Assembly: GCA_033809995.1 (NCBI GenBank)
Contig: JAPXKQ010000035.1
Span: 1 to 24,322, forward strand
Source: Paratissierella sp033809995
GTDB lineage: Bacteria > Bacillota > Clostridia > Tissierellales > Tissierellaceae
Reading direction: 5' to 3'
Length of the DNA stretch: 24,322 bases
The first letter of the stretch is position 1. The number at the start of each line of letters is the position of its first letter. This document shows positions 13,954-21,785 of this stretch, piece by piece. Both the position numbers and the translations under genes were made by a program. The notes beneath the pieces are model-generated. The model ran no database searches. It was not told the DNA's origin and saw only the letters and a list, made by a program, of their open reading frames with translations.

Positions 13954-16900
13954 CTAGAAATCAAATAATACTAACTGATCTTCAGCTTGTCTCTTCTTCC
14001 CTTTCATAGAGCCTGCCATAACCTCTTTAAATGTCTTAAATAATGATTCCTGAGTTTGAGCATACACAACTTTAACTTCTCTTTCTTTTTTCTGTGGAGC
14101 TTTCTCTTCCACTGTTAATTGTTGTTGTACTGTTTCCTCAGTCATTAAAGAAGTTTGTTCTATAGGTTGCACGATAAAAGATGTTTGTTCTTTAATAGTA
14201 CCTTGAGAAGTATCTATATTATCAATAAGGTCATCATCTCTAGTATCTATAATATCTTCTTGTTCATCCCATATCGTTGCTAATGCTTCATTTTCTTGTC
14301 CCATAGCCTTAGCATGAAGCTCTTCTGCTAATTGTGTAAGAATATTCGTATTTTGTGAAAGTGCTTGAATCCCTTCACTTGAAAACTCTCCTTGAATACT
14401 TGCAGCAGCTTTTAACTTACTTCCCATTAACTTTATGGCCCTCTCTTGCAAAGTGTCTTCATAAGCCAGATAAAATACCTTAACACGTTTTTTCTGACCA
14501 ATCCTCCAACTTCTTCTTGAACTCTGCCAAAGAGTTGATAATATATACCCTGTTTGTAAGTATATGATAGTAGGAAAATCTATAAGATTTAATCCCGTTT
14601 CTATTAATTCTGGATTACAAATAAGAACCTGAGTACCTTTTTGTACTTGGGTTTTAATCCATTGCTTTCTATTTTTGCTACTGCTAGTAGTGGAATACAT
14701 AGTTTTAGCTTTTATTCCTTCTTTTAAAAGCAGTTTCTCTATCCTTGGCTGCACATCATGCTTATTCGTTGAAGTACAAAATATCATACATCTTCTTCCT
14801 TTTTGAACTTCAGCTTTAATTATTTTAAGCAAATGCTCCTCTTTTGGATATAACGTTTCCATTGATAGATTAGGGACTTTACTTACAATACTACCATCAT
14901 AAGGGTTTAGTATATCTTTCCAACCATTAGGTTTATCTGGATATGATGTTAGTGACTGAACCATTGTACCTAATATCGCTGTACTCCCTTTTTGTTTACT
15001 CCTTATAAATTGTAATAACTTATTCTCAATATGTTTATAAGAACTAAAAAGATCATCTTGCATAGGTATAGTAATTAATTGTTCGTCAAATGGTGGTAGA
15101 ATTTTTTTCCCTTCTTCAATTTCTATATCCTTAAGATCCATGAAGATACAGTTATTGATTAAAAATTCTTGATAAAGCCTTGGACTTATACCAGGTATAG
15201 TTCTAGCTGTAGAGATTTTCTTGGCTCTGACTTGAGCTAAATAGTCTTCTCTACTATCATACTCATACCTTTCCTCTATAGCCCCATATTCTCTATTAAA
15301 CTCTAACAGAGATTTAGAATCAAATTTATACCCTTTTTTAACCATCTTATGAGGGCATAACCTCCATAGAAGGTACCATATAGATTCTGCTTTACCATTG
15401 AATAGAGTTCCAGTAAGTCCTATAGCCTTTTTACCTAAACGCACTAGAGAATGCATTGCTGCTCCTTGTCCAGACTGATTTGCGTATTTGTGAATCTCAT
15501 CAAATATCACTAAATCAAATAGACCTTTATATCCTTTAACTTTAAGAAAATCCATAGGAGCAACACGTCTTCCTGTAGATTCATGTAGTAACCTGAAAGT
15601 CTCTACTCTTACCTTATTTTCTTCATCATATAGAAACATATCTATAAAATCAGAATATACAAAAGCAGTCTTTTCTGATGCTGTAAAGCCTGTTTTATAA
15701 GCTACCTTAACCCAAGAAGGCTTTTCTGTCTCTTTGTAGCTGCTACCTCCATGATTTAAAAGGGATACTTTAGGCTTCCAAAGTTTAGCATTGCAGTGAC
15801 AACAAGATTCATTATCCTGTGTCTTATTAGAAAAGGCCCATCTACCTAATGGTACTAATAAAGTATCATCTTTTAAGTCATTAGCATCTCTAAAAGATCT
15901 CTTTGTATAAAGAATTTCTCCGCATTCTGGACATATCCATCCTGTTTTCGAAACCTTTTGCTTACCTATACATTGTTTTCCAATATACCTTCCATCTGAG
16001 GAATATAATTTTAACTTATATATAGGATTATTATTTTCATCTTTTTCTGTCTCACCTACATCATTTATTACTGGTACCTCATTATAAATGCTTTTATAAC
16101 GATATCCTTTGCTCCATGATACTATTGGTGTTTCAGCATAAGATAATTTAAGAAAATCTTTCCCTATTATATAAAACCACTTCTCATTTGAATCTTTTGG
16201 ATAATATATTAGATTTTGTACATCTTTTAGATCTTCTAATATCTTAATATGAGCTCCAGGAACAGTCATTTTAATTTCATCTTCCCAGTTAGTTTGTAAA
16301 TGTCCTGGACACATAATAAGTACTTTATATCCCTTTTTGTCTTTATGCATCAGTTCTGCTGTAGCAAGAGATTTAAGTGTCTTACCACATCCCATAGTAG
16401 AGATAAATAAACCAAACTTATCTTTCTTAAGCAACTTAGCCATTCCATTAATACGTCTAGCTTGAGATATAAAAGGTTTTCTCTTAAGTGGAACATCTAT
16501 AATTCCTTTATTTTCTGACTCCGGCAATCGTGGATTAATAAGGGTATCTACCTGCTTAATAATACTTCCACCGAACTTTTCCATATAACTATCCAAATTA
16601 TTAACGTCCACATTTTTTTGTGATGTTTGTTCTAACTTCAGTATTCCCATCTGAAAACCTTCATAAATGATTTGTTTTAAATCTTCCTCAGAAAGGTCTG
16701 ATAACTTATAACCACTAATAAATTTTGGATAACTCTTTTCTGTTTGGTGAATTTTTAGAGGTGTTAACTTAACTTCTATTTTTAGTTGCCTTTTTATATA
16801 AGGAATAAACTCCTTTAACAAAGGAATATTAAACTTATTAAACAAGACATTATAAATAGTATTATCTTCATCCTCTGTGCAAAGTATATAAACCACTGTT

Positions 16901-17250
16901 TTCTCTTTTAATTTACTTATATTAGATTTGATGGCTATATCTGAATGACGTATAACTGCAGCAAACTTCTTTTCATTGAGGAATTCTTTAGAATCAAAGA
17001 AAACTTTATATTTCTCAGGTTCAGAATGAAGCATAACTATCTTTTCTCCATAAATTCCTTTTTCTTCGTTATCATTATATACATAGGCATTTATAGTTCC
17101 TGCCTGCATATTGATTGTTGCAGTATTGGATGTTAATACAACACTACTATCATGATATCCGTTTGCATAAACTAACTTCCTATCCTCATCCCATACTAAT
17201 AAATCAGAGAAAAACTCCCCATTTGCCGTTTTCAGTATTAATTTTTCCAT
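13954..17250 (-). CDS. SNF2-type helicase/translocase with zinc insertion and C-terminal clamp-binding peptides
   Basis: This 1098-residue superfamily 2 ATPase has an N-terminal region of unknown type (1-245). Then come Walker A STMGCGKT (284-291), motif Ia LIMCPGHLQTNW, a four-Cys zinc-ribbon-like insertion (CPEC 440-443 and CCHC 483-486), DEIH (584-587) and LTGTLF (612-617). The second lobe has MIFCTSTN, ICNPELIETGLNL and QSSRRSWRIGQ (909-919). The acidic C-terminal tail carries QESLF (1067-1071) and, almost at the end, QLVLF (1092-1096), both matching the bacterial clamp-binding consensus. The start is the second ATG of ATG-TTT-ATG, 9 nt after AGGAGG. It follows the methyltransferase by 24 bases, a pairing seen in anti-restriction and modification cassettes of mobile elements. 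Confidence 0.85.
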   Translation of the reverse strand: MEKLILKTANGEFFSDLLVWDEDRKLVYANGYHDSSVVLTSNTATINMQAGTINAYVYNDNEEKGIYGEKIVMLHSEPEKYKVFFDSKEFLNEKKFAAVIRHSDIAIKSNISKLKEKTVVYILCTEDEDNTIYNVLFNKFNIPLLKEFIPYIKRQLKIEVKLTPLKIHQTEKSYPKFISGYKLSDLSEEDLKQIIYEGFQMGILKLEQTSQKNVDVNNLDSYMEKFGGSIIKQVDTLINPRLPESENKGIIDVPLKRKPFISQARRINGMAKLLKKDKFGLFISTMGCGKTLKSLATAELMHKDKKGYKVLIMCPGHLQTNWEDEIKMTVPGAHIKILEDLKDVQNLIYYPKDSNEKWFYIIGKDFLKLSYAETPIVSWSKGYRYKSIYNEVPVINDVGETEKDENNNPIYKLKLYSSDGRYIGKQCIGKQKVSKTGWICPECGEILYTKRSFRDANDLKDDTLLVPLGRWAFSNKTQDNESCCHCNAKLWKPKVSLLNHGGSSYKETEKPSWVKVAYKTGFTASEKTAFVYSDFIDMFLYDEENKVRVETFRLLHESTGRRVAPMDFLKVKGYKGLFDLVIFDEIHKYANQSGQGAAMHSLVRLGKKAIGLTGTLFNGKAESIWYLLWRLCPHKMVKKGYKFDSKSLLEFNREYGAIEERYEYDSREDYLAQVRAKKISTARTIPGISPRLYQEFLINNCIFMDLKDIEIEEGKKILPPFDEQLITIPMQDDLFSSYKHIENKLLQFIRSKQKGSTAILGTMVQSLTSYPDKPNGWKDILNPYDGSIVSKVPNLSMETLYPKEEHLLKIIKAEVQKGRRCMIFCTSTNKHDVQPRIEKLLLKEGIKAKTMYSTTSSSKNRKQWIKTQVQKGTQVLICNPELIETGLNLIDFPTIIYLQTGYILSTLWQSSRRSWRIGQKKRVKVFYLAYEDTLQERAIKLMGSKLKAAASIQGEFSSEGIQALSQNTNILTQLAEELHAKAMGQENEALATIWDEQEDIIDTRDDDLIDNIDTSQGTIKEQTSFIVQPIEQTSLMTEETVQQQLTVEEKAPQKKEREVKVVYAQTQESLFKTFKEVMAGSMKGKKRQAEDQLVLFDF

Positions 17251-17274
17251 AAACATATTCCTCCTTAATTATAA

Positions 17275-18378
17275 CTACATAATACTAACAATAGTCCCAT
17301 CTGCATTTAATACATTTGCAACTACCTTAGCATTTGTTCTCTCTACAACCTTTACTTTATCCCCTGTTTCATCATCTTGCTCTATAGAAGAAGTTTTACT
17401 TGTAGTAACAAATGTCCTAAGCATATGCTTTTCTCCTTCTTCACCTATAATAGCTGATGTTGCAGAAATGGCGATAAAATACTTATGTTCTTTCTTAGGA
17501 TCAATAGGCGGTGTATACCTATTGATATCTTCAGTAGCGAGAGAAAACTCTTCCTTTTGTTTATCATGTACATTCCATATTCCCATACTACTTAAAGTGC
17601 TTTTAACATCTACAATATTTCCTTTAAAATCATTAATTGACTGCGTAGAATGGCTAGTCATGATCTTAAAAATTGGGGATTGTTGATAAGATATAAGTTC
17701 TAATTCTACCTCTTCATTGAATACAGAATTAAAAGCAGTTATTTCCTCTTTAAATTCTTCTTCATTCATTAAAAGATGTCTTTGTCTCTTATATGCAAAA
17801 ATACATATTTGATTGAAAAACTGATAGGATACACCATATTCTTGTTTATATTCCTCTGTAGTTGGGAACCTAACAATTTTTATATTGGTGTAATTGGCTA
17901 CTAAATATTTTCTAAACATCTCATTTTCTAGAAGAGATCTCCCCACAACATAAACTAATAAACCTCCTTTTGAAATATACCTAGTACATCTCGTTAAGCA
18001 AATTGTTTCGAATCTACCATCTTCCATCTTTAAATATGGTGGATTAGCAAAAACCATATCCATTTTGTCGTGAGTTATTCTTGCCTTCAAGAAATCTGAA
18101 AGAATAACACGATATAAAAGGTTACTTTCGATATGCTTTTTAGCTTGTTCATATCTTTCTTTATCGAGCTCAACGCCAAAAATACTTACATTCTCTTTAC
18201 CTTCTGTAATAGTTAAGATAGCAGATGCATCTCCTATTGTTGGCTCCAAAATGTTTACATTGTTAGATCCAAAGTCAATGTATGAAGCTATCTTTTTACA
18301 AACGCGTTTATCTGTAAAATATGCTCCCATTTTGGCCTCATTTGCTAAACTCCTACTAAAAGTACTTTGTTGTTTCAT
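17275..18378 (-). CDS. Adenine-type DNA methyltransferase-like protein
   Basis: This 367-residue protein has an S-adenosylmethionine-binding motif I-like segment LEPTIGDASAI (44-54), a GVELDKERYEQA segment (68-79) and the catalytic NPPY (112-115) of N6-adenine and N4-cytosine methyltransferases. GGLLVYVVGRSLL and VRFPTTEEY follow and resemble the DUF6094 type found in mobile elements. The C-terminal third is not recognised. There is no obvious target recognition domain and no restriction endonuclease nearby. The start is the second ATG of ATG-TAT-ATG; a longer reading to 18414 would run into the leader terminator. It leads the operon with the SNF2-type helicase. Confidence 0.78.
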   Translation of the reverse strand: MKQQSTFSRSLANEAKMGAYFTDKRVCKKIASYIDFGSNNVNILEPTIGDASAILTITEGKENVSIFGVELDKERYEQAKKHIESNLLYRVILSDFLKARITHDKMDMVFANPPYLKMEDGRFETICLTRCTRYISKGGLLVYVVGRSLLENEMFRKYLVANYTNIKIVRFPTTEEYKQEYGVSYQFFNQICIFAYKRQRHLLMNEEEFKEEITAFNSVFNEEVELELISYQQSPIFKIMTSHSTQSINDFKGNIVDVKSTLSSMGIWNVHDKQKEEFSLATEDINRYTPPIDPKKEHKYFIAISATSAIIGEEGEKHMLRTFVTTSKTSSIEQDDETGDKVKVVERTNAKVVANVLNADGTIVSIM

Positions 18379-18409
18379 ATACATATTCCTCCTTTTGAAA
18401 AATAAAAAA

Positions 18410-18436
18410 GCCACAAGTTCTTAATGAACCTATGGC
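18410..18436 (-). terminator. Leader terminator abutting the methyltransferase ribosome binding site
   Basis: An 11-bp stem with two G-U pairs (GCCATAGGTTC with GAACTTGTGGC) and a 5-base loop is followed on the minus strand by TTTTTTATTTTT and then CAAAAGGAGG. It lies between the promoter at 18486-18515 and the gene. Confidence 0.78.
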
Positions 18437-18485
18437 TTTCATCTTAATAAGATTGTTTTATAAATACATATTATTAATTACACTC

Positions 18486-18515
18486 ATTATACCATAGTAT
18501 AATATTTATTGTAAA
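18486..18515 (-). promoter_or_regulatory. Promoter of the methyltransferase-helicase operon
   Basis: TTTACA (18515-18510), an 18-base spacer and a perfect TATAAT (18491-18486) on the minus strand begin immediately after the dnaN stop codon. The transcribed leader starts near 18479 and contains TAATTAAT, then a small hairpin ATCTTATTAAGAT, then the terminator, about 78 nt in total. Confidence 0.7.
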
Positions 18516-19613
18516 TTAAGATTTGAGTCTAATAGGCAATATTAAATAGCCATAATTAATTCCATTTATTATTATTGGATGATTAGAGCTAGTAAAGCCT
18601 ATTTCAATCTCTTCGTCTTCTATTATTTTAAAAGCTTCAAGTAAGAAGGCTGCGTTAATACCTAACTTGATATCTTCTCCACTATAACTATATTCTTCTA
18701 TCTCTTGTTCTACATTTTGATTTTCAGCTGTGGAATATATTAAAAACCTAGAAGAAATATCAAATACTACAGGTACCTTTTTATCTTTGCCTATTATACC
18801 TGCAAAATTCACAGCATTATTGAGTAGTTTTGTATTAACCTTTAAACTTCCTTTTTGTTCTATTCCGTCAAACACTTTGTCATAATCTATAAATTTTCCA
18901 TCAAGTAATCTAGAAAAAAAGTTTATTCTTTCGGTTTCAAAAGATATATTATTTTTGCCTACTTTTACAGTTATATCTTCATCTTCTAATACCTTAAGAA
19001 GTAATAGAAGGTTCTTAGCATTTACTGTAAAGTTTGCAGATATATCTTTTTGCTCAATGTTAGTCCAGATCTTACTGATTCTATATGAATCTGTAGTTGC
19101 ACAAGTTAACCTTTTATCTTTCACGATAAAGTTTACCCCTGTTAAAATAGGCCTTGTTTCATCTTGAGAGGCAGAAAAAATGCATTTCATCATGAGCTGC
19201 TTAAATTCTTTACTCTTAATAACAAAGCTCTGTTGTTCCTCTTCCACTTTAGAGGGGAGAGGAAAATCCTCAGCATTAGCATTACTAGCAATATTTGCTT
19301 TTGCTTTTTCACAGCTAATTTGAATTGTTCCGTTTTCCTCTACAATGTGTACCATTCCATCATAAGGCATTTTAGTTAATGTCTCTTGAAATATAGTAGA
19401 TGGTATACACACTTTCCCTGGTGACATTACAATGCCTATCATATTTACCATTACTCCTGTTTCCAGATTATTAGCTACGAGCTGAATAGTTCCATTGTCG
19501 TTGGCGATAATCAAGAAATTTTCTAGTATTGGTAAAGATTTTGATCCTGTAAGACCTTTCGTATTACTTACTGCAGCTTTTAATTCCTCTTTATTAATTG
19601 TAAAATCTATCAT
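18516..19613 (-). CDS. dnaN: DNA polymerase III beta subunit (sliding clamp)
   Basis: At 365 residues this has the full length of a bacterial clamp. It begins MIDFTINKEELKAAV, as usual for the family, and includes RPILTGVNF, TTDSYRIS, FFSRLLDGKFIDYDKVF and the C-terminal YLILPIRL, which lines the partner-binding pocket. All three clamp domains appear intact. The start chosen, 19613, is the last of three in-frame ATGs (ATG-ATG-TAT-ATG). Its ribosome binding site is unusual: AGGAGG (19652-19657) is 38 nt away, separated by a perfect hairpin. This clamp is divergent enough to look element-encoded rather than the host copy, and it is not next to dnaA, recF or gyrB. Confidence 0.93.
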   Translation of the reverse strand: MIDFTINKEELKAAVSNTKGLTGSKSLPILENFLIIANDNGTIQLVANNLETGVMVNMIGIVMSPGKVCIPSTIFQETLTKMPYDGMVHIVEENGTIQISCEKAKANIASNANAEDFPLPSKVEEEQQSFVIKSKEFKQLMMKCIFSASQDETRPILTGVNFIVKDKRLTCATTDSYRISKIWTNIEQKDISANFTVNAKNLLLLLKVLEDEDITVKVGKNNISFETERINFFSRLLDGKFIDYDKVFDGIEQKGSLKVNTKLLNNAVNFAGIIGKDKKVPVVFDISSRFLIYSTAENQNVEQEIEEYSYSGEDIKLGINAAFLLEAFKIIEDEEIEIGFTSSNHPIIINGINYGYLILPIRLKS

Positions 19614-19622
19614 ATACATCAT

Positions 19623-19650
19623 AGCTGCAAAGCTCCAACCTTTTGCAGCT
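19623..19650 (-). promoter_or_regulatory. Hairpin inserted between the dnaN Shine-Dalgarno and start codon
   Basis: A perfect 9-bp stem (AGCTGCAAA with TTTGCAGCT) encloses the 10-base loop AGGTTGGAGC on the minus strand. It fills the space between AGGAGGA (19657-19651) and the ATG-ATG-TAT-ATG signal. If it folds, the effective spacing to the ATG at 19613 becomes 10 nt, close to the 9 nt of the other genes here. The loop itself contains GGAG. Confidence 0.75.
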
Positions 19651-19681
19651 TCCTCCTTTAGAAAGTTTTATGAATTTATAT

Positions 19682-19702
19682 ATATCATGTTGGAGATGAT
19701 AT
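19682..19702 (-). promoter_or_regulatory. Upstream dnaN leader hairpin with complementary loop
   Basis: A perfect 7-bp stem (ATATCAT with ATGATAT) presents the 7-base loop CTCCAAC on the minus strand. This loop is the exact complement of GTTGGAG in the loop of the hairpin at 19623-19650. The CTCC could alternatively pair with GGAG of the Shine-Dalgarno sequence. No convincing promoter was found just upstream (19703-19762). Confidence 0.65.
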
Positions 19703-19762
19703 TTATTCTTAACCATAAACAGTGACAAACTTATTGCAAATGTTGTCTGCTTAAATTACCCT

Positions 19763-20023
19763 CTAGTCTAGCATGACCATGCAAGTATTTTTAGCAGGTC
19801 TTACAATAGTTCCATTTTTACTCATTATTTCAGCAAACTCACATATATGGTATAGAGAGTTCCCTACATATAAATGATATTCATCTACATATTTACAAAC
19901 TCGTCTTATGATTACACCATTACTTAAGAAGAGGAAAATTTCTTCTCCATCTTCTATATCAAATAAATGCTTATAGTGTGGTGTTATAAATCTTATTTTC
20001 TTATTTTCCTTTTTATTTGCCAT
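19763..20023 (-). CDS. Unknown small protein (86 residues)
   Basis: This is a soluble, beta-rich protein with a basic start (MANKKENKKIRFITPHYKHL), a central strand pattern (EEIFLFLSNGVIIRRVCKY, HLYVGNSLYHICEF) and the tail MSKNGTIVRPAKN. No family is recognised. The ATG at 20023 is the second of ATG-TAT-ATG, 9 nt after AAGGGGG. The whole initiation signal is embedded in the last codons of the upstream YhaM-like gene, with an 11-base overlap, so translation is probably coupled. Confidence 0.62.
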   Translation of the reverse strand: MANKKENKKIRFITPHYKHLFDIEDGEEIFLFLSNGVIIRRVCKYVDEYHLYVGNSLYHICEFAEIMSKNGTIVRPAKNTCMVMLD

Positions 20024-21011
20024 ATACATCTGCCCCCTTATAGAAAAACTGTTTGTGCATAGTACTATAATCAGTTAAGTTACCAATAGTACCATCTTTT
20101 TCTAAAACAGTAGCTACACTATTCGCCTTTGCAACAGAATTAGAAACATTATTTAAAATGTGTCCTTCTATGCTAATAGGCTTAATAATAGATTCAACAT
20201 CATCTATACTTCTGCTGTAGATAATGTTTTCTAATAAAAGCAGCTTTACTTTATCTATAGTGGGTACTACACTAAGATTTTGATATAACATCTTTATAGA
20301 TAATCCACTTGCTCCTAAAGCCCTATATTCTAATGTATAGTCTTGCTTTTCTAGATCTAATGCCAAAACTTTACCTACATTAGATAAAATAGCACCAGCT
20401 ATAATTAGATCCTTATCAACACGGACATCTTGCTTATCACTAAGAAGCATTGACACCTCGATTACTTCAAGGATATATTTAGCCAATCCTCCTTGTTTTA
20501 AGTGGTTAAATTTTTTCGTTGCCGGAAGGTTAAATATTTCTTCTACTTCCTTTGAAAAAACTATTGTTTCCACTAACTTTCTAATGTCTGCATCTTTAAT
20601 CTCTGATATATAGTTTGTAAATTCAACTTTTAATAAAGATGAATTTTCTTTAGGCTCAAATATCATATCCTTTATTTCTGATTCATTTGGTATGCGTATC
20701 ATAAATTTACGTGTTTTCTCATTACGCAAAAGTACATATGTCTTTTTATTCTTATATATATCTACTTTAGCGATAATTTGAATTATCCCACTACTAAATT
20801 TAAGCAACTCCTCATCAAATTCCCAATCTGTTCTAAGCTCTTTCGTAATTCCAGAACTATCAGTAATTGACCATTTAATATAGTATTGATTAGTTGAAGT
20901 TATATGCTGTCCTACTCTCACGATTTTATAAAAACCTTTAATTAAATCACCTGATTTAATGTCTTTATTTTCTTCTAACTCCCTTAATGTTAAATTCAAA
21001 AACTTACACAT
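20013..21011 (-). CDS. YhaM-like OB-fold/HD protein with degenerate HD site
   Basis: This 332-residue protein resembles YhaM/CBF1 3'-5' exonucleases in length and layout. It has an OB-like N-terminal part (about residues 20-110, with GDLIKGFYKIVRV and IIQIIAKVDIYKNKKTYVLL), then an HD-type helical domain (about 140-290). The metal-binding residues are altered: the HD dyad in LIIAGAILSNVGKV is Ser210-Asn211, GGLLEHT-type histidine is replaced in GGLAKYIL (174-181), and the later conserved histidines of EYRALGA and LLLLENIIY are absent. It probably binds nucleic acid without nuclease activity. The start is the second ATG of ATG-TTT-ATG, 9 nt after AGGAGG, which directly follows the upstream stop codon. 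Confidence 0.72.
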   Translation of the reverse strand: MCKFLNLTLRELEENKDIKSGDLIKGFYKIVRVGQHITSTNQYYIKWSITDSSGITKELRTDWEFDEELLKFSSGIIQIIAKVDIYKNKKTYVLLRNEKTRKFMIRIPNESEIKDMIFEPKENSSLLKVEFTNYISEIKDADIRKLVETIVFSKEVEEIFNLPATKKFNHLKQGGLAKYILEVIEVSMLLSDKQDVRVDKDLIIAGAILSNVGKVLALDLEKQDYTLEYRALGASGLSIKMLYQNLSVVPTIDKVKLLLLENIIYSRSIDDVESIIKPISIEGHILNNVSNSVAKANSVATVLEKDGTIGNLTDYSTMHKQFFYKGADVYGK

Positions 21012-21026
21012 AAACATATTCCTCCT

Positions 21027-21608
21027 TTAAATTTGATTTACATTTTTCTCATCTAGCTCCCTTGCAAGTCGTGCTATTTCACTTTCAATAGCACTCTTAA
21101 TTGCAGGATAAGATTGATTGTGAAGCTTATCTTGCATATAAGATATATCTACGATACCTGTTTGTGTAATTGCCTTATATACTACTTGTGTGAAAAGGTT
21201 TACTCCACTTACTAAATCTTCAAGATTATTTTTTTGTAGGTGGTATTCGTGAGACCTATTCATCATAATTCTTTGTAGCATACGATCAAGCATATTAATC
21301 TCGATATTTACACCTTCGTAGATCTTTTGCAATAGCTCTTCTTCTTTCATTAAGAACATAATTTCATTAGCAAAAAGTTGTTTGAGAAATGATTTCTGTT
21401 CCTCTGAAAGTTCTTTGCCTTGCTTTTCTACCTTGCTTTTAGGAGTAAAACAAAATCTTATTAGTGCCTCTGCTATCCGCACTAAAAAGTAGGCTTCTCC
21501 TACTGGAAGACTATCTGCAATATTAAATAGTCCATTCCAGTCATACGACTTATATTTAATATAAGTCTTGGCCAGTTTGATGAGCTCCTCTTTTCTTTTT
21601 ACATTCAT
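21027..21608 (-). CDS. Unknown helical protein (193 residues)
   Basis: This is a soluble, almost wholly alpha-helical protein (for example ELIKLAKTYIKYKSYDW, EEELLQKIYEGVNIEINML, YPAIKSAIESEIARLARELD). No catalytic motif, membrane span or known family was recognised. The start at 21608 is the second ATG of ATG-TAT-ATG, with AGGAGG 8 nt upstream. It is the first gene after one of the promoter-terminator leaders and precedes the YhaM-like gene without a gap beyond the ribosome binding site. Confidence 0.65.
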   Translation of the reverse strand: MNVKRKEELIKLAKTYIKYKSYDWNGLFNIADSLPVGEAYFLVRIAEALIRFCFTPKSKVEKQGKELSEEQKSFLKQLFANEIMFLMKEEELLQKIYEGVNIEINMLDRMLQRIMMNRSHEYHLQKNNLEDLVSGVNLFTQVVYKAITQTGIVDISYMQDKLHNQSYPAIKSAIESEIARLARELDEKNVNQI

Positions 21609-21639
21609 ATACATATCCTCCTTTTGAAAAATAAAAAAA

Positions 21640-21665
21640 GTCTTAGCGGTATATACCTCTAAGAC
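21640..21665 (-). terminator. Leader terminator abutting the ribosome binding site of the 193-residue gene
   Basis: A stem of GTCTTAG with CTAAGAC, one mismatch, then GGT with ACC, and a 4-base loop, is followed on the minus strand by TTTTTTTATTTTTC and AAAAGGAGG. It lies downstream of the promoter at 21713-21741. Confidence 0.78.
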
Positions 21666-21712
21666 TTTATTTCTAAATTAGAATGATTAAAAACTTTTTA
21701 TTAATTATTTTC

Positions 21713-21741
21713 ATTATATATAAAAATGCCTATATAATCAA
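21713..21741 (-). promoter_or_regulatory. Promoter of the 193-residue/YhaM-like operon
   Basis: TTGATT (21741-21736), a 17-base spacer and a perfect TATAAT (21718-21713) on the minus strand. The start is expected near 21706. The leader carries TAATTAAT and a small hairpin TTCTAATTTAGAA before the terminator, about 76 nt in total. Confidence 0.75.
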
Positions 21742-21785
21742 TACTAATATAAAGTTTTATCATTATTTACTCCTTACAAATTCTT

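Noticed and set aside
18379..18414. Methyltransferase start at 18414 (extra MAFLFFKRRN)
   Set aside because: These residues are translated from the terminator T-run and the ribosome binding site itself. The ATG at 18378 has correct spacing.
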